Shown: one piece after another, positions 16,018 to 24,654 of the stretch
Position numbering within the stretch: the first letter of the stretch is position 1
Layout of the letters: the number at the start of each line of letters is the position of its first letter
Assembly: GCF_900129855.1 (NCBI RefSeq)
Contig: NZ_LT670819.1
Span: forward strand, 682,001-746,000
From: Streptomyces sp. 3214.6
GTDB lineage: Bacteria > Actinomycetota > Actinomycetes > Streptomycetales > Streptomycetaceae
Direction: 5' to 3'
Length of the DNA stretch: 64,000 nt
The notes under the pieces: model-generated
The model's database searches: none
The model's input: the letters and a program-made list of their open reading frames with translations, nothing else
Told to the model about the DNA's origin: nothing
Translations under genes and position numbers: made by a program

Positions 16018-17439
16018 CTACGGCTTGCTGGGCTTGCCTCGACCGTACAGCCAGGTCTGGAACAGCGGGCCGAGGTCCTTCCCGGACTTCCGTTCCGCGA
16101 GCTGTTCGAACTGGGCGGTGGTGCCGTGGCCGTAGCGGTGTGCGGCCGCCCAGCCGCGCAGGATGCGGAAGAAGGCGCGGTCGCCGACGGCGGTGCGCAG
16201 GACGTGCAGGGTCATGGCGCCGCGGGCGTAGACGGGCGTGCCGAAGATGTTCGCGCCGCTGCCGGGGTCGCCGGGCGGGAACTCCCACAGACCGTCGGTC
16301 GCGGGGCTGGCGTACAGGGCGTCGAAGGACTTCTGTGCGCTGTCGCCGCCGTGCTGTTCGGCGTAGAGCCACTCGGCGTAGGTCGCGAAGCCCTCGTTGA
16401 GCCAGATGTCCTTCCAGGAGGTGAGGGAGACGGAGTCGCCGAACCACTGGTGGGCGCTCTCGTGGACGAGGGTGCTCAGTGAGGGCGCGCGGTCGTACAC
16501 GGGCCGTGACTGGGTCTCCAGGGCGTAGCCGACGTTCGGGGCGTGGTCGACGATCGAGCCGGCGGCGCGGAACGGGTAGGGCCCGAACAGCGAGCTCTCC
16601 CACTCCAGTACGGAGGGCAGCTTGTTCAGGACGGGCGTGGCGGCCGTGGCCTCACGCGGGTCGACGGCGTCGTAGACCTTGAGGCCGGTGCGGGTCGTGT
16701 ACTGCTTGACCTGGAACTTGCCTACGGTGGCGGTGGCCAGGTAGGCGGCCATGGGTTCCGTCTGGCGCCAGCGGAACGTGGTCCTGCCGTGGGTGGTGCG
16801 CTGTCCGAGAAGGACGCCGTTGGCGACGGCGGCGCGGTCCTTGGGGACGGTGATCGTGAAGTCGTAGGAGGACTTGTCGAGGGGGTGGTTGTTGGCCGGG
16901 AACCAGGTCATGGCGCCCTGTGGTTCGCCGGCGACGAAGGCCCCGTCGTCGGTGGGGATCCAGCCGTCGAGGGAGCCGTCGGGGTCGGTGACGGGGCCCG
17001 GTGTGCCGCTGTAGGCGACGGTGACGCGGAACTGCTCGCCCTTGCGCAGGGCGCGCTTGGGGGTGACGACGAGTTCCTGGCCGTCGCGCCGGTAGTCGGC
17101 CTTGACGTGGTCGACGGTCAGGGCGGTGACCTTCAGCCCCTGGAAGTCGAGGTCGAAGCGGGTCAGCCGCTGGGTGGCACGGGCGGTGAGGACCGCCTTG
17201 CCGTCTAGGTGGCGGCTGCCCGGGTCGTAACGCAGGGTCAGGTCGTAGTGGGCCACGTGGTAGCCGCCGTTGCCGGCAAGCGGGAAATAGGGGTCGCCGA
17301 CTCCGGATGTGCCCGTCGGGCCGGCCGCGGTGGCGGGTCCGGCCGCGATGAGCAGCGCCGCCACGGCGACGGGCACGGTCGCGGCGACGGCTTCACGGCG
17401 CAGGAGGGGGCTCGTCGTCCGTCTGCGGGAATGTGTCAC
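16018..17439 (-). CDS. Secreted M1-family metallopeptidase
   Basis: 473-aa zinc aminopeptidase-like enzyme. A signal peptide of about 38 residues (RREAVAATVPVAVAALLIAAGPATA) comes first, then the M1 N-terminal beta domain, then the catalytic site HESAHQWFGD with the third zinc ligand in NEGFATYAEW 18 residues later. The exopeptidase motif GAMEN is replaced (GYALETQ), so endo- versus exo-activity is uncertain. The GTG start has AGGAG 6 nt upstream. The gene stops well short of the long C-terminal domain of classical M1 enzymes, as do other Streptomyces members. Confidence 0.9.
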   Translation of the reverse strand: MTHSRRRTTSPLLRREAVAATVPVAVAALLIAAGPATAAGPTGTSGVGDPYFPLAGNGGYHVAHYDLTLRYDPGSRHLDGKAVLTARATQRLTRFDLDFQGLKVTALTVDHVKADYRRDGQELVVTPKRALRKGEQFRVTVAYSGTPGPVTDPDGSLDGWIPTDDGAFVAGEPQGAMTWFPANNHPLDKSSYDFTITVPKDRAAVANGVLLGQRTTHGRTTFRWRQTEPMAAYLATATVGKFQVKQYTTRTGLKVYDAVDPREATAATPVLNKLPSVLEWESSLFGPYPFRAAGSIVDHAPNVGYALETQSRPVYDRAPSLSTLVHESAHQWFGDSVSLTSWKDIWLNEGFATYAEWLYAEQHGGDSAQKSFDALYASPATDGLWEFPPGDPGSGANIFGTPVYARGAMTLHVLRTAVGDRAFFRILRGWAAAHRYGHGTTAQFEQLAERKSGKDLGPLFQTWLYGRGKPSKP

Positions 17440-17486
17440 GTGCGCTCCTGGGGGGGGTGGCGTGTGATCAAGCGTTCCCAGACTAG

Positions 17487-17568
17487 GGCCTGTCCGGCGG
17501 TCAAGTCGCAGGAAAGCAGCGGCGCCTGATCGATCCCCGCGTCTGCGGCATGATCCGCCGGACAGGCC
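17487..17568. repeat. MITE-like 82-bp palindromic element
   Basis: Perfect 14-bp terminal inverted repeats, GGCCTGTCCGGCGG at the left and CCGCCGGACAGGCC at the right, enclose 54 bp with no reading frame. Closely similar intergenic elements are familiar from other Streptomyces chromosomes (memory, not a search). It lies between the M1 peptidase promoter region and the DUF488 gene. A target-site duplication is not clear. Confidence 0.75.
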
Positions 17569-17684
17569 ATAGGGATTACTGGGCACCCGGCTTTCCTCCT
17601 CATTCAGGTCAAGCCGAGCGGCGCCGGCGGCCGTCTCGAGCCTACGCTCGATATCCATCCGCCGAACCCGAGGACGGCCCGCCC

Positions 17685-18044
17685 ATGAGTGTCCGTGTAC
17701 GTCGCATCTACGATCCGCCCGAGTCCGACGACGGCGTGCGGGTCCTGGTCGACCGGCTGTGGCCGCGCGGGGTGTCCAAGGACGCGGCCCATGTCGACGA
17801 GTGGCCCAAGGGCCTCACCCCGTCCACCGAGCTGCGCCGCTGGTACCACGCGGACGAGGGGTCCTTCGAGGAGTTCGCGGAACGCTACGAGGCGGAGCTC
17901 GCCGCCCCGGAGGCGGCCGAACTCCTGGATCATGTCCGGGAGTTGGCCGCCAAGGGGCCGGTGACATTGGTGACGGCCGGGAAGGCGTCGGCGCACAGCC
18001 ACACGGCGGTGCTGCTCCGTCTGCTGAAGGCGGACCCGCGCTGA
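17685..18044 (+). CDS. DUF488 family protein
   Basis: 119-aa protein covering a full DUF488 domain. The family hallmarks are visible: VLVDRLWPRGVSKD near residue 20, WPKGLTPSTELRRWYHAD near 40, and VTLVTAGKASAHSHTAVLL near the C-terminus, where many members have LLCYE. Function unknown. It follows the MITE-like repeat and converges on the FAD dehydrogenase gene with only 4 bp between the stops. Confidence 0.88.
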   Translation: MSVRVRRIYDPPESDDGVRVLVDRLWPRGVSKDAAHVDEWPKGLTPSTELRRWYHADEGSFEEFAERYEAELAAPEAAELLDHVRELAAKGPVTLVTAGKASAHSHTAVLLRLLKADPR

Positions 18045-18048
18045 CGGG

Positions 18049-19722
18049 TCAGCCGGTCTGCCGCGCCGCGGCCCGTCCCGCCGCCCGCCCGGAGAAGAGG
18101 CAGCCGCCGAGGAAGGTGCCTTCGAGGGCGTTGTAGCCGTGGACGCCGCCGCCGCCGAAGCCGGCGACCTCGCCCGCCGCGTACAGTCCCTCGACCGGCT
18201 GCCCGTCGGCGCCCAGCGCACGCGAGTCGAGGTCGGTCTGGATGCCGCCGAGGGTCTTGCGGGTCAGGACGTGCAGCTTGACGGCGATCAGCGGGCCGGC
18301 CTCCGGGTCGAGGACGCGGTGCGGGGTCGCCACGCGGCCGAGCCGGTCGCCGATGTAGCGGCGGGCGTTGCGGATGCCCTGGACCTGGGCGTCCTTGCTG
18401 TACGGGTTGGCGATCTGGAGGTCGCGGGCCTCGATCTGGCGGCGCAGGCCGTCCGCGTCGAGCAGCGCCTTCCCGGTCAGCCCGTTCATCTTCTCGACGA
18501 GCTGGTCGAGGGTGTCGGCGATGACGAAGTCCGCGCCCTTGTCCAGGAACGCCTGCACCGGGGCGGGGGCGCCCTTGCCGAGGAGCCGGTCGCGCAGGAC
18601 GGCCTTGCGGTCCTTGGCGGTGATGTCCGGGTTCTGCTCGGAGCCCGACAGCGCGAACTCCTTCTCGACGATTTTGCGCGTGAGGACGAACCAGGAGTGG
18701 TCGTGGTCGGCGATGTCCGGCGTGGTGCGCAGGTGCTTGAGCGTGTTGAGGGTGTCGTAGCCCGGCAGGCACGGGTCGGGGAGCCGGCGGCCGAGGGCGT
18801 CGAACCAGAGGGAGGACGGTCCGGGCAGGATGCGGATGCCGTGGCCGGGCCAGATGGGGTCCCAGTTCTGGATGCCCTCGGTGTAGTGCCACATGCGGTC
18901 GCGGTTGACCAACCGGACGCCGGCCTGCGCGCTGATGTCGAGCATGCGCCCGTCGACGTAGGCGGGGACGCCGGTGACCATCTCGGCGGGCGGGGTACCG
19001 AGCCGCTCGGGCCAGTACCGCCGCACGATGTCGTGGTTGGCGCCGATGCCGCCGCTGGTGACGACCACGGCCTGGGCGCTCAGTTCGAAGTCGCCGATGC
19101 GGTCGCGGTTGGAGGCGACGCCGCGTGCGCCGTCGTCGGCGGCGAGGACCGTGCCGCGCACCCCTCGGGCGGCACCGTCCTCGATGACCAGTTCGTCCAC
19201 CTGGTGGCGGTGGTAGAAGGTCAGCAGCCCGTCCCTGGCGGCCTGCTTGGCGTGGCGCGCGAACGGCTCGACAACGCCGGTGCCCGTCCCCCAGGCGACG
19301 TGGAAGCGGGGTACGGAGTTGCCGTGTCCGTCGGCGCGCAGGTCACCGCGTTCGGCCCAGCCGACGGTCGGCACGAAGGAGATCCCGTGTCCGGCGAGCC
19401 AGGTGCGCTTCTCCCCCGCCGCGAACTCGACGTAGGCGCGGGCCCAGCGCACCGCCCAGGAGTCCTCGTCCTCGGTCCGGTCGAACTGCGCGCTGCCCTG
19501 CCAGTCGTTCCAGGCGAGGTCGAAGGAGTCCTTGATGCCGAGCCGGCGCTGCTCCGGGGAGTCCACGAGGAACAGTCCGCCGAAGGACCAGAACGCCTGG
19601 CCGCCGAGGTTGGCGGCGTTCTCCTGGTCGACGAGGGCGACCCGCCGGCCCCTGCTGGTGAGTTCGTGTGCCGCGACCAGGCCCGCGAGACCCGCTCCGA
19701 CGACGATGACGTCCGCGTCCAT
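18049..19722 (-). CDS. FAD-dependent dehydrogenase (fumarate reductase/ketosteroid-dehydrogenase fold)
   Basis: About 557-aa flavoprotein. The N-terminus has the FAD motif VIVVGAGLAGLVAA followed by the ribityl-binding GGQAFWSFGGLFLVD, and the C-terminus has GLYAAGEVAGFGGGGVHGYNALEGTFLGGCLFSGR. These mark the FAD_binding_2 family, often annotated as FAD-binding dehydrogenase of unknown substrate. I start at the Met just before the FAD motif; an ATG at 19773 would overlap the TetR gene by 23 bp. It is directly downstream of that TetR gene, so it is its likely target. Confidence 0.85.
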   Translation of the reverse strand: MDADVIVVGAGLAGLVAAHELTSRGRRVALVDQENAANLGGQAFWSFGGLFLVDSPEQRRLGIKDSFDLAWNDWQGSAQFDRTEDEDSWAVRWARAYVEFAAGEKRTWLAGHGISFVPTVGWAERGDLRADGHGNSVPRFHVAWGTGTGVVEPFARHAKQAARDGLLTFYHRHQVDELVIEDGAARGVRGTVLAADDGARGVASNRDRIGDFELSAQAVVVTSGGIGANHDIVRRYWPERLGTPPAEMVTGVPAYVDGRMLDISAQAGVRLVNRDRMWHYTEGIQNWDPIWPGHGIRILPGPSSLWFDALGRRLPDPCLPGYDTLNTLKHLRTTPDIADHDHSWFVLTRKIVEKEFALSGSEQNPDITAKDRKAVLRDRLLGKGAPAPVQAFLDKGADFVIADTLDQLVEKMNGLTGKALLDADGLRRQIEARDLQIANPYSKDAQVQGIRNARRYIGDRLGRVATPHRVLDPEAGPLIAVKLHVLTRKTLGGIQTDLDSRALGADGQPVEGLYAAGEVAGFGGGGVHGYNALEGTFLGGCLFSGRAAGRAAARQTG

Positions 19723-19750
19723 GGCGACCGTTGCCTTTCTGCCTGAGGTG

Positions 19751-20386
19751 CTATGCGTGGTGTCCGCTGCCATCGGTCAGCAGCGCGGTGAGCAGTTGCT
19801 TGAGCCAGGCGCGGGCGCCGTCGGCGTCCTTGTCCAGCAGGAGTTGGACGGTGACCCCGTCGTAGGCGGCGATCACCGCGTGGGCGGCGGAGTCGGCGTC
19901 GCCGAGGACGGCGGGCAGGGCGGTGTGACCGCGTGCCCGCTCCAGCCGGTCGGTGATCGCGCGGCGCAGCCTGGCCCGGTGTTCGAGGAGGGACTGCGCG
20001 ACGGCCGGGTCACGGGCGGCGTGCACCAGGAAGTCCGTCTTCACCAGCAGCCAGTCCCGGTCGAGGAGGAGGACCTCGGTGACGCGGTCCACGGAGGCCT
20101 GCACGTCGAGGTCGGGGCCGTCCCCGGCGAGGGCGTCGGCGACCTGCTCGGCGATCAGGTCGGCGCGCTCCCGGTAGAGCGCGAAGAACAGCTCGTCCAG
20201 GCTGTCGAAGTTGGAGTAGAAGGCGCCTCTGCTGTACCCGGCGGCCTCGCAGACCTCCTCGATGGAGACCCGTCCGAAGCCCTTGCCCGCGAACACGGCG
20301 AACGCGGCTTCGAGCAGGTTGGCCCGCGTGCGGACCCTGCGTCGGGTGACCCGCCCCGTCGACTGGTGCGTCTGCCGCACGGCCAT
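19751..20386 (-). CDS. TetR-family transcriptional regulator
   Basis: 211-aa TetR regulator. The N-terminal helix-turn-helix is typical (RANLLEAAFAVFAGKGFGRVSIEEVCEAAGYSRGAFYSNFDSLDELFFALY); the rest is an alpha-helical ligand domain. GGAGG lies 6 nt upstream of the ATG. It probably represses itself and the dehydrogenase behind it through the double palindrome at 20401-20437, 15 bp upstream of its start. Ligand unknown. Confidence 0.92.
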   Translation of the reverse strand: MAVRQTHQSTGRVTRRRVRTRANLLEAAFAVFAGKGFGRVSIEEVCEAAGYSRGAFYSNFDSLDELFFALYRERADLIAEQVADALAGDGPDLDVQASVDRVTEVLLLDRDWLLVKTDFLVHAARDPAVAQSLLEHRARLRRAITDRLERARGHTALPAVLGDADSAAHAVIAAYDGVTVQLLLDKDADGARAWLKQLLTALLTDGSGHHA

Positions 20387-20400
20387 GTTCGGACCTCCGT

Positions 20401-20437
20401 TCGATACGCGAATGTATCGGATACATCCATGTATCGA
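20401..20437. promoter_or_regulatory. Double-palindrome operator upstream of the TetR gene
   Basis: Four GTATC/GATAC half-sites are nested around one centre (20419). Outer arms TCGATAC and GTATCGA and inner arms ATGTATC and GATACAT are each perfect. The layout suggests two TetR dimers on opposite faces. The site also lies about 85 bp upstream of the divergent oxygenase gene. Confidence 0.75.
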
Positions 20438-20521
20438 AAGGGGTGGCAGGCGGGGACCCCGGGCATGCCGGGCAGAGTCGCAACAGCGAACATATTTTCG
20501 ATTCAGGCGTACGCTGGAGGC

Positions 20522-21151
20522 ATGACCGCGCACCACCTTCAGGGCTCTCTCTTCGACCAGACCGACGAACTGCGCCTCGGCCCCCTCGACGGGATCCGCC
20601 GGACCGTACTCGGCGCGGGCGCCTGGATCGACGTCCTGCCGGGCTGGCTCACCGGCTCGGACGTGCTGTTCGAACACCTGGCGGCCGAGGTTCCGTGGCA
20701 CGCGGAGCGCCGGAAGATGTACGACAACGACGTCGCCGTACCACGCCTGCTGGCGTTCTACGCGGCGGAGCAGACGCTGCCGCACCCGGTGCTGGAGGAG
20801 GCCCGGCGGGCGCTGTCCGCGCACTACGCCGACGAGTTGGGCGAGCCGTTCGTCACCGCCGGGCTGTGTCACTACCGCGACGGCCGGGACAGCGTCGCCT
20901 GGCACGGCGACCGCATCGGCCGGGGCGCCCGCCAAGACACGATGGTCGCGATCCTCTCCGTGGGCTCGCCGCGCGATCTGCTGCTGCGCCCGGTGCGCGG
21001 GGGCGAGACGGTACGGCGCCCGTTGGGGCACGGCGACCTGATCTTGATGGGCGGCTCCTGCCAGCGGACCTGGGAGCACTGCATCCCCAAGTCCGCCCGG
21101 GCCGCCGGACCGCGCATCAGCATCCAGTTCCGGCCGCACGGAGTGCGGTGA
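20522..21151 (+). CDS. AlkB-like 2-oxoglutarate/Fe(II) dioxygenase
   Basis: 209-aa protein matching AlkB-type dealkylases. The substrate and iron site is seen as YRDGRDSVAWHGDRIG (the HxD pair), and the C-terminal histidine and arginines as MGGSCQRTWEHCIPK and GPRISIQFRPH. These enzymes remove alkyl damage from nucleic acids. GGAGG lies unusually close to the ATG (1 nt). It is divergent from the TetR gene with the palindrome between them, so shared control is possible but unproven. Confidence 0.87.
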   Translation: MTAHHLQGSLFDQTDELRLGPLDGIRRTVLGAGAWIDVLPGWLTGSDVLFEHLAAEVPWHAERRKMYDNDVAVPRLLAFYAAEQTLPHPVLEEARRALSAHYADELGEPFVTAGLCHYRDGRDSVAWHGDRIGRGARQDTMVAILSVGSPRDLLLRPVRGGETVRRPLGHGDLILMGGSCQRTWEHCIPKSARAAGPRISIQFRPHGVR

Positions 21152-21174
21152 AACGGAGCCGACGGCACCCGTTT

Positions 21175-21194
21175 ACATACCCTCGGGGGTATGT
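21175..21194. promoter_or_regulatory. CsoR-like operator
   Basis: Perfect 8-bp arms ACATACCC and GGGTATGT around a 4-bp spacer. The ATACCC-N4-GGGTAT form is that of CsoR/CstR-family sites (copper or persulfide sensing). AGGAGG follows at 21197-21202, yet no intact gene starts there. The first complete gene downstream is the metallo-beta-lactamase-fold protein at 21498. Confidence 0.6.
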
Positions 21195-21202
21195 ATCAGG
21201 AG

Positions 21203-21353
21203 GGCGTCGACCTGGCACCCGCGCCGGCGGCCTCCGTGCTCGTCGACTTGGGTGCTGCTCGCGCTCGCCGCCCCGCTCCTGGCCCACTCCTTGCGGCCCG
21301 GCGCGCTGAAGGCGCCCGGCGGTCTGCCTCTTGCCGTGACGGTGAACGGCTGA
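21203..21353 (+). pseudogene. Possible remnant gene behind the CsoR-like operator
   Basis: Reading from just after AGGAGG, one frame stays open for about 50 codons without a start codon and contains a convincing hydrophobic segment STWVLLALAAPLLAHSL followed by RPGALKAPGGLPLAVTVNG and a stop. It looks like part of a membrane or exported protein that has lost its start or its middle. Product not recognised. The overall stretch 21152-21497 holds no intact gene. Confidence 0.35.
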
Positions 21354-21497
21354 CGGCCCGATGAGCACACCGGGGTGCGCTGGAGGCGGGTGACACGGTT
21401 CCTGTCCGGCATGCGTGGAACCCCCGCCGTCCGCATCCACCCCGTGATCTGCTTTGCTGTCCCCGTCGAGCACCCCTCTCCAGGACACGGGACGGCC

Positions 21498-22247
21498 ATG
21501 CGGGCAGACGTACGGCAAGTGGCGAACGGCACCTACCTGGTGCACGGCAGCAACACCAACTGGGTGATCCTCACCGAAGGGGACGCCGTCACCCTGATCG
21601 ACACCGGCTACCCCGGCGACCGCGAGCTGGTCCTGGACTCCCTCGCCTCGGTGGGCGCTTCGCCGGAGGCGGTCACGGCCGTGCTGATCACCCACGCCCA
21701 CAACGACCACCTGGGCTCCGCCGAGCACCTGCGCGCGGCCTACGGCACCCCGGTGTATCTGCACGAGGCCGAAGTGCCGCACGCCCGCCGGGACTTCCTC
21801 CAGCAGGTGACCGTCGGCGAGGTGCTGAGGAACGCCTGGCGTCCCGGCGTCCTGCCGTGGATGGTGCACGCGCTGCGCTCCGGCGGCACCGAACAGCACC
21901 CGGTCACCGCGCCCGAGGCGTTCCCGGCCGCCGCCGGGCCGCTCGACCTGCCCGGCCGACCCGTGCCGGTGCACACCCCCGGCCACACCGACGGCCACAC
22001 CGTCTTCCACCTCCCGGACGCCGGCGTCGTCGTCTCCGGCGACGCGCTGGTCAGCGCCCATCCGACGTCGCGGCTACGGGGGCCGCAGCTGCTGCCGGAC
22101 ATGTTCCACCACGAGCGCGCCCGAGCCGTCGCGTCGCTGGAGGTCATCGAAGGGCTGGCGGGCGATCTGCTGCTGCCCGGACACGGACCGCTGCACCAGG
22201 GGACCATGAAGGCGGCGGCGCAGCAGGCCCGCGAACGCGCCGTCTAA
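21498..22247 (+). CDS. Metallo-beta-lactamase-fold hydrolase
   Basis: 249-aa MBL-fold protein. The metal motif HxHxDH is seen as THAHNDHLGSAEHL near residue 57, with later ligands in HTPGHTDGHTVFHL, VVSGDALV and PGHGPLH. Close to the glyoxalase-II-like group of unknown substrate. The start is the ATG giving MRADVRQVANGTYLVHGSNTNWV, which is where such proteins begin. The DUF4032 gene follows 9 bp later, so the two form an operon. Confidence 0.88.
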   Translation: MRADVRQVANGTYLVHGSNTNWVILTEGDAVTLIDTGYPGDRELVLDSLASVGASPEAVTAVLITHAHNDHLGSAEHLRAAYGTPVYLHEAEVPHARRDFLQQVTVGEVLRNAWRPGVLPWMVHALRSGGTEQHPVTAPEAFPAAAGPLDLPGRPVPVHTPGHTDGHTVFHLPDAGVVVSGDALVSAHPTSRLRGPQLLPDMFHHERARAVASLEVIEGLAGDLLLPGHGPLHQGTMKAAAQQARERAV

Positions 22248-22256
22248 GGTCAGGCC

Positions 22257-23492
22257 ATGGCTTTGCAGATCAGCGCCACCAACCCGGAGCATCCGGCACT
22301 CCTGCTGGAGCTGCCCTGGCACCTTCCCCTGGAGGAGTGGCCCGAGGAGGTCCTCGTCCCGCTGCCGCGCGGCATCTCCCGCCACGTGGTGCGCTACGCC
22401 CGGGCCGGCGACGAGGTGATCGCCGTCAAGGAACTCGCCGAGCGCCCGGCCCTGCGCGAGTACGAGCTGCTGCGGGACCTGGACCGGATCGGAATCCCCG
22501 CCGTCGACCCGCTCGCGGTGGTCACCGGCCGCACCGCGGACGACGGCGGGCCGCTGGAGTCGGTACTGGTCACCCGGCATCTGGGCGGTTCGATGCCGTA
22601 CCGCTCGATGTTCGAGACGACCATGCGCCCGGCGACCATGCACCGGCTGATGGACGCCCTCGCCGTGCTCCTGGTGCGGTTGCACCTGGCCGGGTTCGCG
22701 TGGGGCGACTGCTCGCTGTCCAACACGCTGTTCCGGCGGGACGCGGGCGCCTACGCCGCCTACCTCGTGGACGCCGAGACCGGCGACCTGCACCCGCGGC
22801 TCAGCACCGGGCAGCGGGACTACGACCTCGATCTCGCGCGCGTCAACATCAGCGGCGAGCTGCTCGACCTGGAGGCGTCCGGGGCGCTGCACCCGTCGGT
22901 GGACCCGATCGACTTCGGCATGGAGATCTGCGCCCGCTACGGAGCGCTGTGGGAGGAGCTGACCCGCACCTCGGTGTACCCGGCGGGCAAGTACCACTAC
23001 ATCGAGCGCCGGATCCGCCGGCTCAACGAGCTCGGCTTCGACGTCGCCGAGATGCAGATCGAGCACTCCTCCAACGGCGACACGGTCACCTTCGTGCCGA
23101 AGGTCGTCGACGCCGGCCACCACCAGCGCCAGCTGCTGCGGCTGACCGGCCTGGACACCGAGGAGAACCAGGCCCGGCGGCTGCTGAGCGACCTGGAGAG
23201 CTGGATGGCCACCCAGGACGACTACGCCCCGGGCGACCCCCTCGCTGCCCGCCCCGAGGTGCTGGCCCACCGGTGGGTGCGGGACGTGTTCCGGCCCACC
23301 GTGCGCGCGGTGCCCCTCGAACTGCGCGGCTCCATGGACGCGGCGGAGATCTACCACGAGCTCCTCGAACACCGCTGGTATCTGTCGGAGCGCGCGCAGC
23401 ACGACATCGGGCTCGACACCGTCGTCGAGGACTACATCAAGAACATCCTGCCCACGGCACGGGAGACCCTGGAGCCGACCCTTCCGGAGTGA
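22257..23492 (+). CDS. DUF4032 protein (kinase-like fold)
   Basis: 411-aa protein. The N-terminal two thirds resembles a small-molecule kinase: a lysine in VIAVKELAERPALREYELL, then WGDCSLSNTLFRR in the catalytic-loop position and YLVDAETGDLHP in the metal-binding position. The C-terminal DUF4032 part ends DTVVEDYIKNILPTARETLEP. Widespread in actinobacteria with unknown substrate. It follows the MBL gene by 9 bp and converges on the universal stress gene. Confidence 0.85.
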   Translation: MALQISATNPEHPALLLELPWHLPLEEWPEEVLVPLPRGISRHVVRYARAGDEVIAVKELAERPALREYELLRDLDRIGIPAVDPLAVVTGRTADDGGPLESVLVTRHLGGSMPYRSMFETTMRPATMHRLMDALAVLLVRLHLAGFAWGDCSLSNTLFRRDAGAYAAYLVDAETGDLHPRLSTGQRDYDLDLARVNISGELLDLEASGALHPSVDPIDFGMEICARYGALWEELTRTSVYPAGKYHYIERRIRRLNELGFDVAEMQIEHSSNGDTVTFVPKVVDAGHHQRQLLRLTGLDTEENQARRLLSDLESWMATQDDYAPGDPLAARPEVLAHRWVRDVFRPTVRAVPLELRGSMDAAEIYHELLEHRWYLSERAQHDIGLDTVVEDYIKNILPTARETLEPTLPE

Positions 23493-23515
23493 GACGCGGC
23501 GGGTGGCGGTGTGCC

Positions 23516-24388
23516 TCAGGTATGGGGCACGACGGCCACCGGGCAGTCGGCGTGGTGCAGGACGCCGTGCGCGACGGAGCCGATCCGGGCGCCCACGGCC
23601 GTGCGGTGGGCGCGGCGGCCGACCACCATCAGCTGCGCCCGCCCCGCCACCGACAGCAGCACCTGCCCCGCGCTGCCCATCTCCACTTGCTCCACCACAT
23701 GCACGTCGGGGAACCGCTCCCGCCACGGCTTCACGGCCTCGGCGAGTGCCTTCTGCTCGTACTGCTCCATGCCGCCGGCGTCGTCGAGCAGTTTGAGCGA
23801 GCCGGGGCTGTAGGCGAACACCGGCGGCAGCGTCCAGGCCCGCACGGCGCGCACGCTCGCTCCCCGCGCCGCCGCCGTCTCGAACGCGAAGCGCAGGGCG
23901 GGGGCGCTGTCCTCGGGCTCACCGTGCTGGCCGACGACGATCTCATGACCGGCCACCTCGGACGACGGCCGGTCGCCGGCCCGCACCAGCACCACCGGGC
24001 ACGCGGCCTCGGCGATCACCTGCTGACCGACCGAGCCCAGCAGGAACCCGACGAGCGGTCCGTGCCCGCGCGAGCCCAGTACCAGCGACTGCGCCTGCGC
24101 CGCGGCGGCGACCAGCGTCCCGACCGGGCCGCCCTCCAGGACGTCGGTGGTGACGGTCAGTCCCGGGTGGCGCTCGAGGACGGTCGCGACCGCCTGCTCG
24201 GCCGCGTCCCGCACCCAGCGCTCCTGGGCGTCGCGGTCCGCCACCTCGGCGGCCGCGTTCGACTGGAACCGCCAGGCGTGCACCACCCGCAGCGCCAGAT
24301 CGCGCCGGACGGCCTCCCTGGCCGCCCACGCGAGCGCCGCGAGGCTCTCGTCCGTCCCGTCGACCCCTGCCGTGATCGGGCCCGTCAT
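23516..24388 (-). CDS. Universal stress protein with two UspA domains
   Basis: 290-aa tandem UspA protein: domain 1 about residues 1-145, domain 2 about 150-290. The first has the ATP-binding pattern GSRGHGPLVGFLLGS (GxxGxxxxxxxxxGS); the second has GRRAHRTAVGARIGS, where the second glycine is changed, so only one domain may bind ATP well. Such proteins are induced in stress and dormancy. It is divergent from the receiver/thioredoxin-reductase gene with 266 bp between, in which I see no gene. Confidence 0.9.
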   Translation of the reverse strand: MTGPITAGVDGTDESLAALAWAAREAVRRDLALRVVHAWRFQSNAAAEVADRDAQERWVRDAAEQAVATVLERHPGLTVTTDVLEGGPVGTLVAAAAQAQSLVLGSRGHGPLVGFLLGSVGQQVIAEAACPVVLVRAGDRPSSEVAGHEIVVGQHGEPEDSAPALRFAFETAAARGASVRAVRAWTLPPVFAYSPGSLKLLDDAGGMEQYEQKALAEAVKPWRERFPDVHVVEQVEMGSAGQVLLSVAGRAQLMVVGRRAHRTAVGARIGSVAHGVLHHADCPVAVVPHT

Positions 24389-24654
24389 CGCGCTGCCTCC
24401 CTGTTTGATCAGATCGTTCGCCGCCAGTCTTCACCACGTCGATCGTCATGGGCGCGGAACGGGAGACGCGTTCGTGAGCCGACCTGCCGGGAGAGCGGCA
24501 GCCGCCTTCATCGCGAGCGCCCTGCGCTGTGCCGGGAGCGCACCGGTGCAGATATCCCGGAGCGAACCGGGGCGATCGAACATACGATGGGCGGAGCCGG
24601 CTCGGGCTTCGCCGTGCCGTCGCAAGGACCGACCGCTCTCGGGGTGGGAGACGT

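Noticed and set aside
16018..17658. Longer start for the M1 peptidase at 17658
   Set aside because: It would run through the MITE-like element and place about 70 non-conserved residues before a good signal peptide; the GTG at 17439 has a ribosome site.
24529..24654. Upstream extension of the receiver/TrxR fusion
   Set aside because: The added residues are Arg-rich and unlike a receiver N-terminus; the ATG at 24655 follows GTGGGAG at a good distance.
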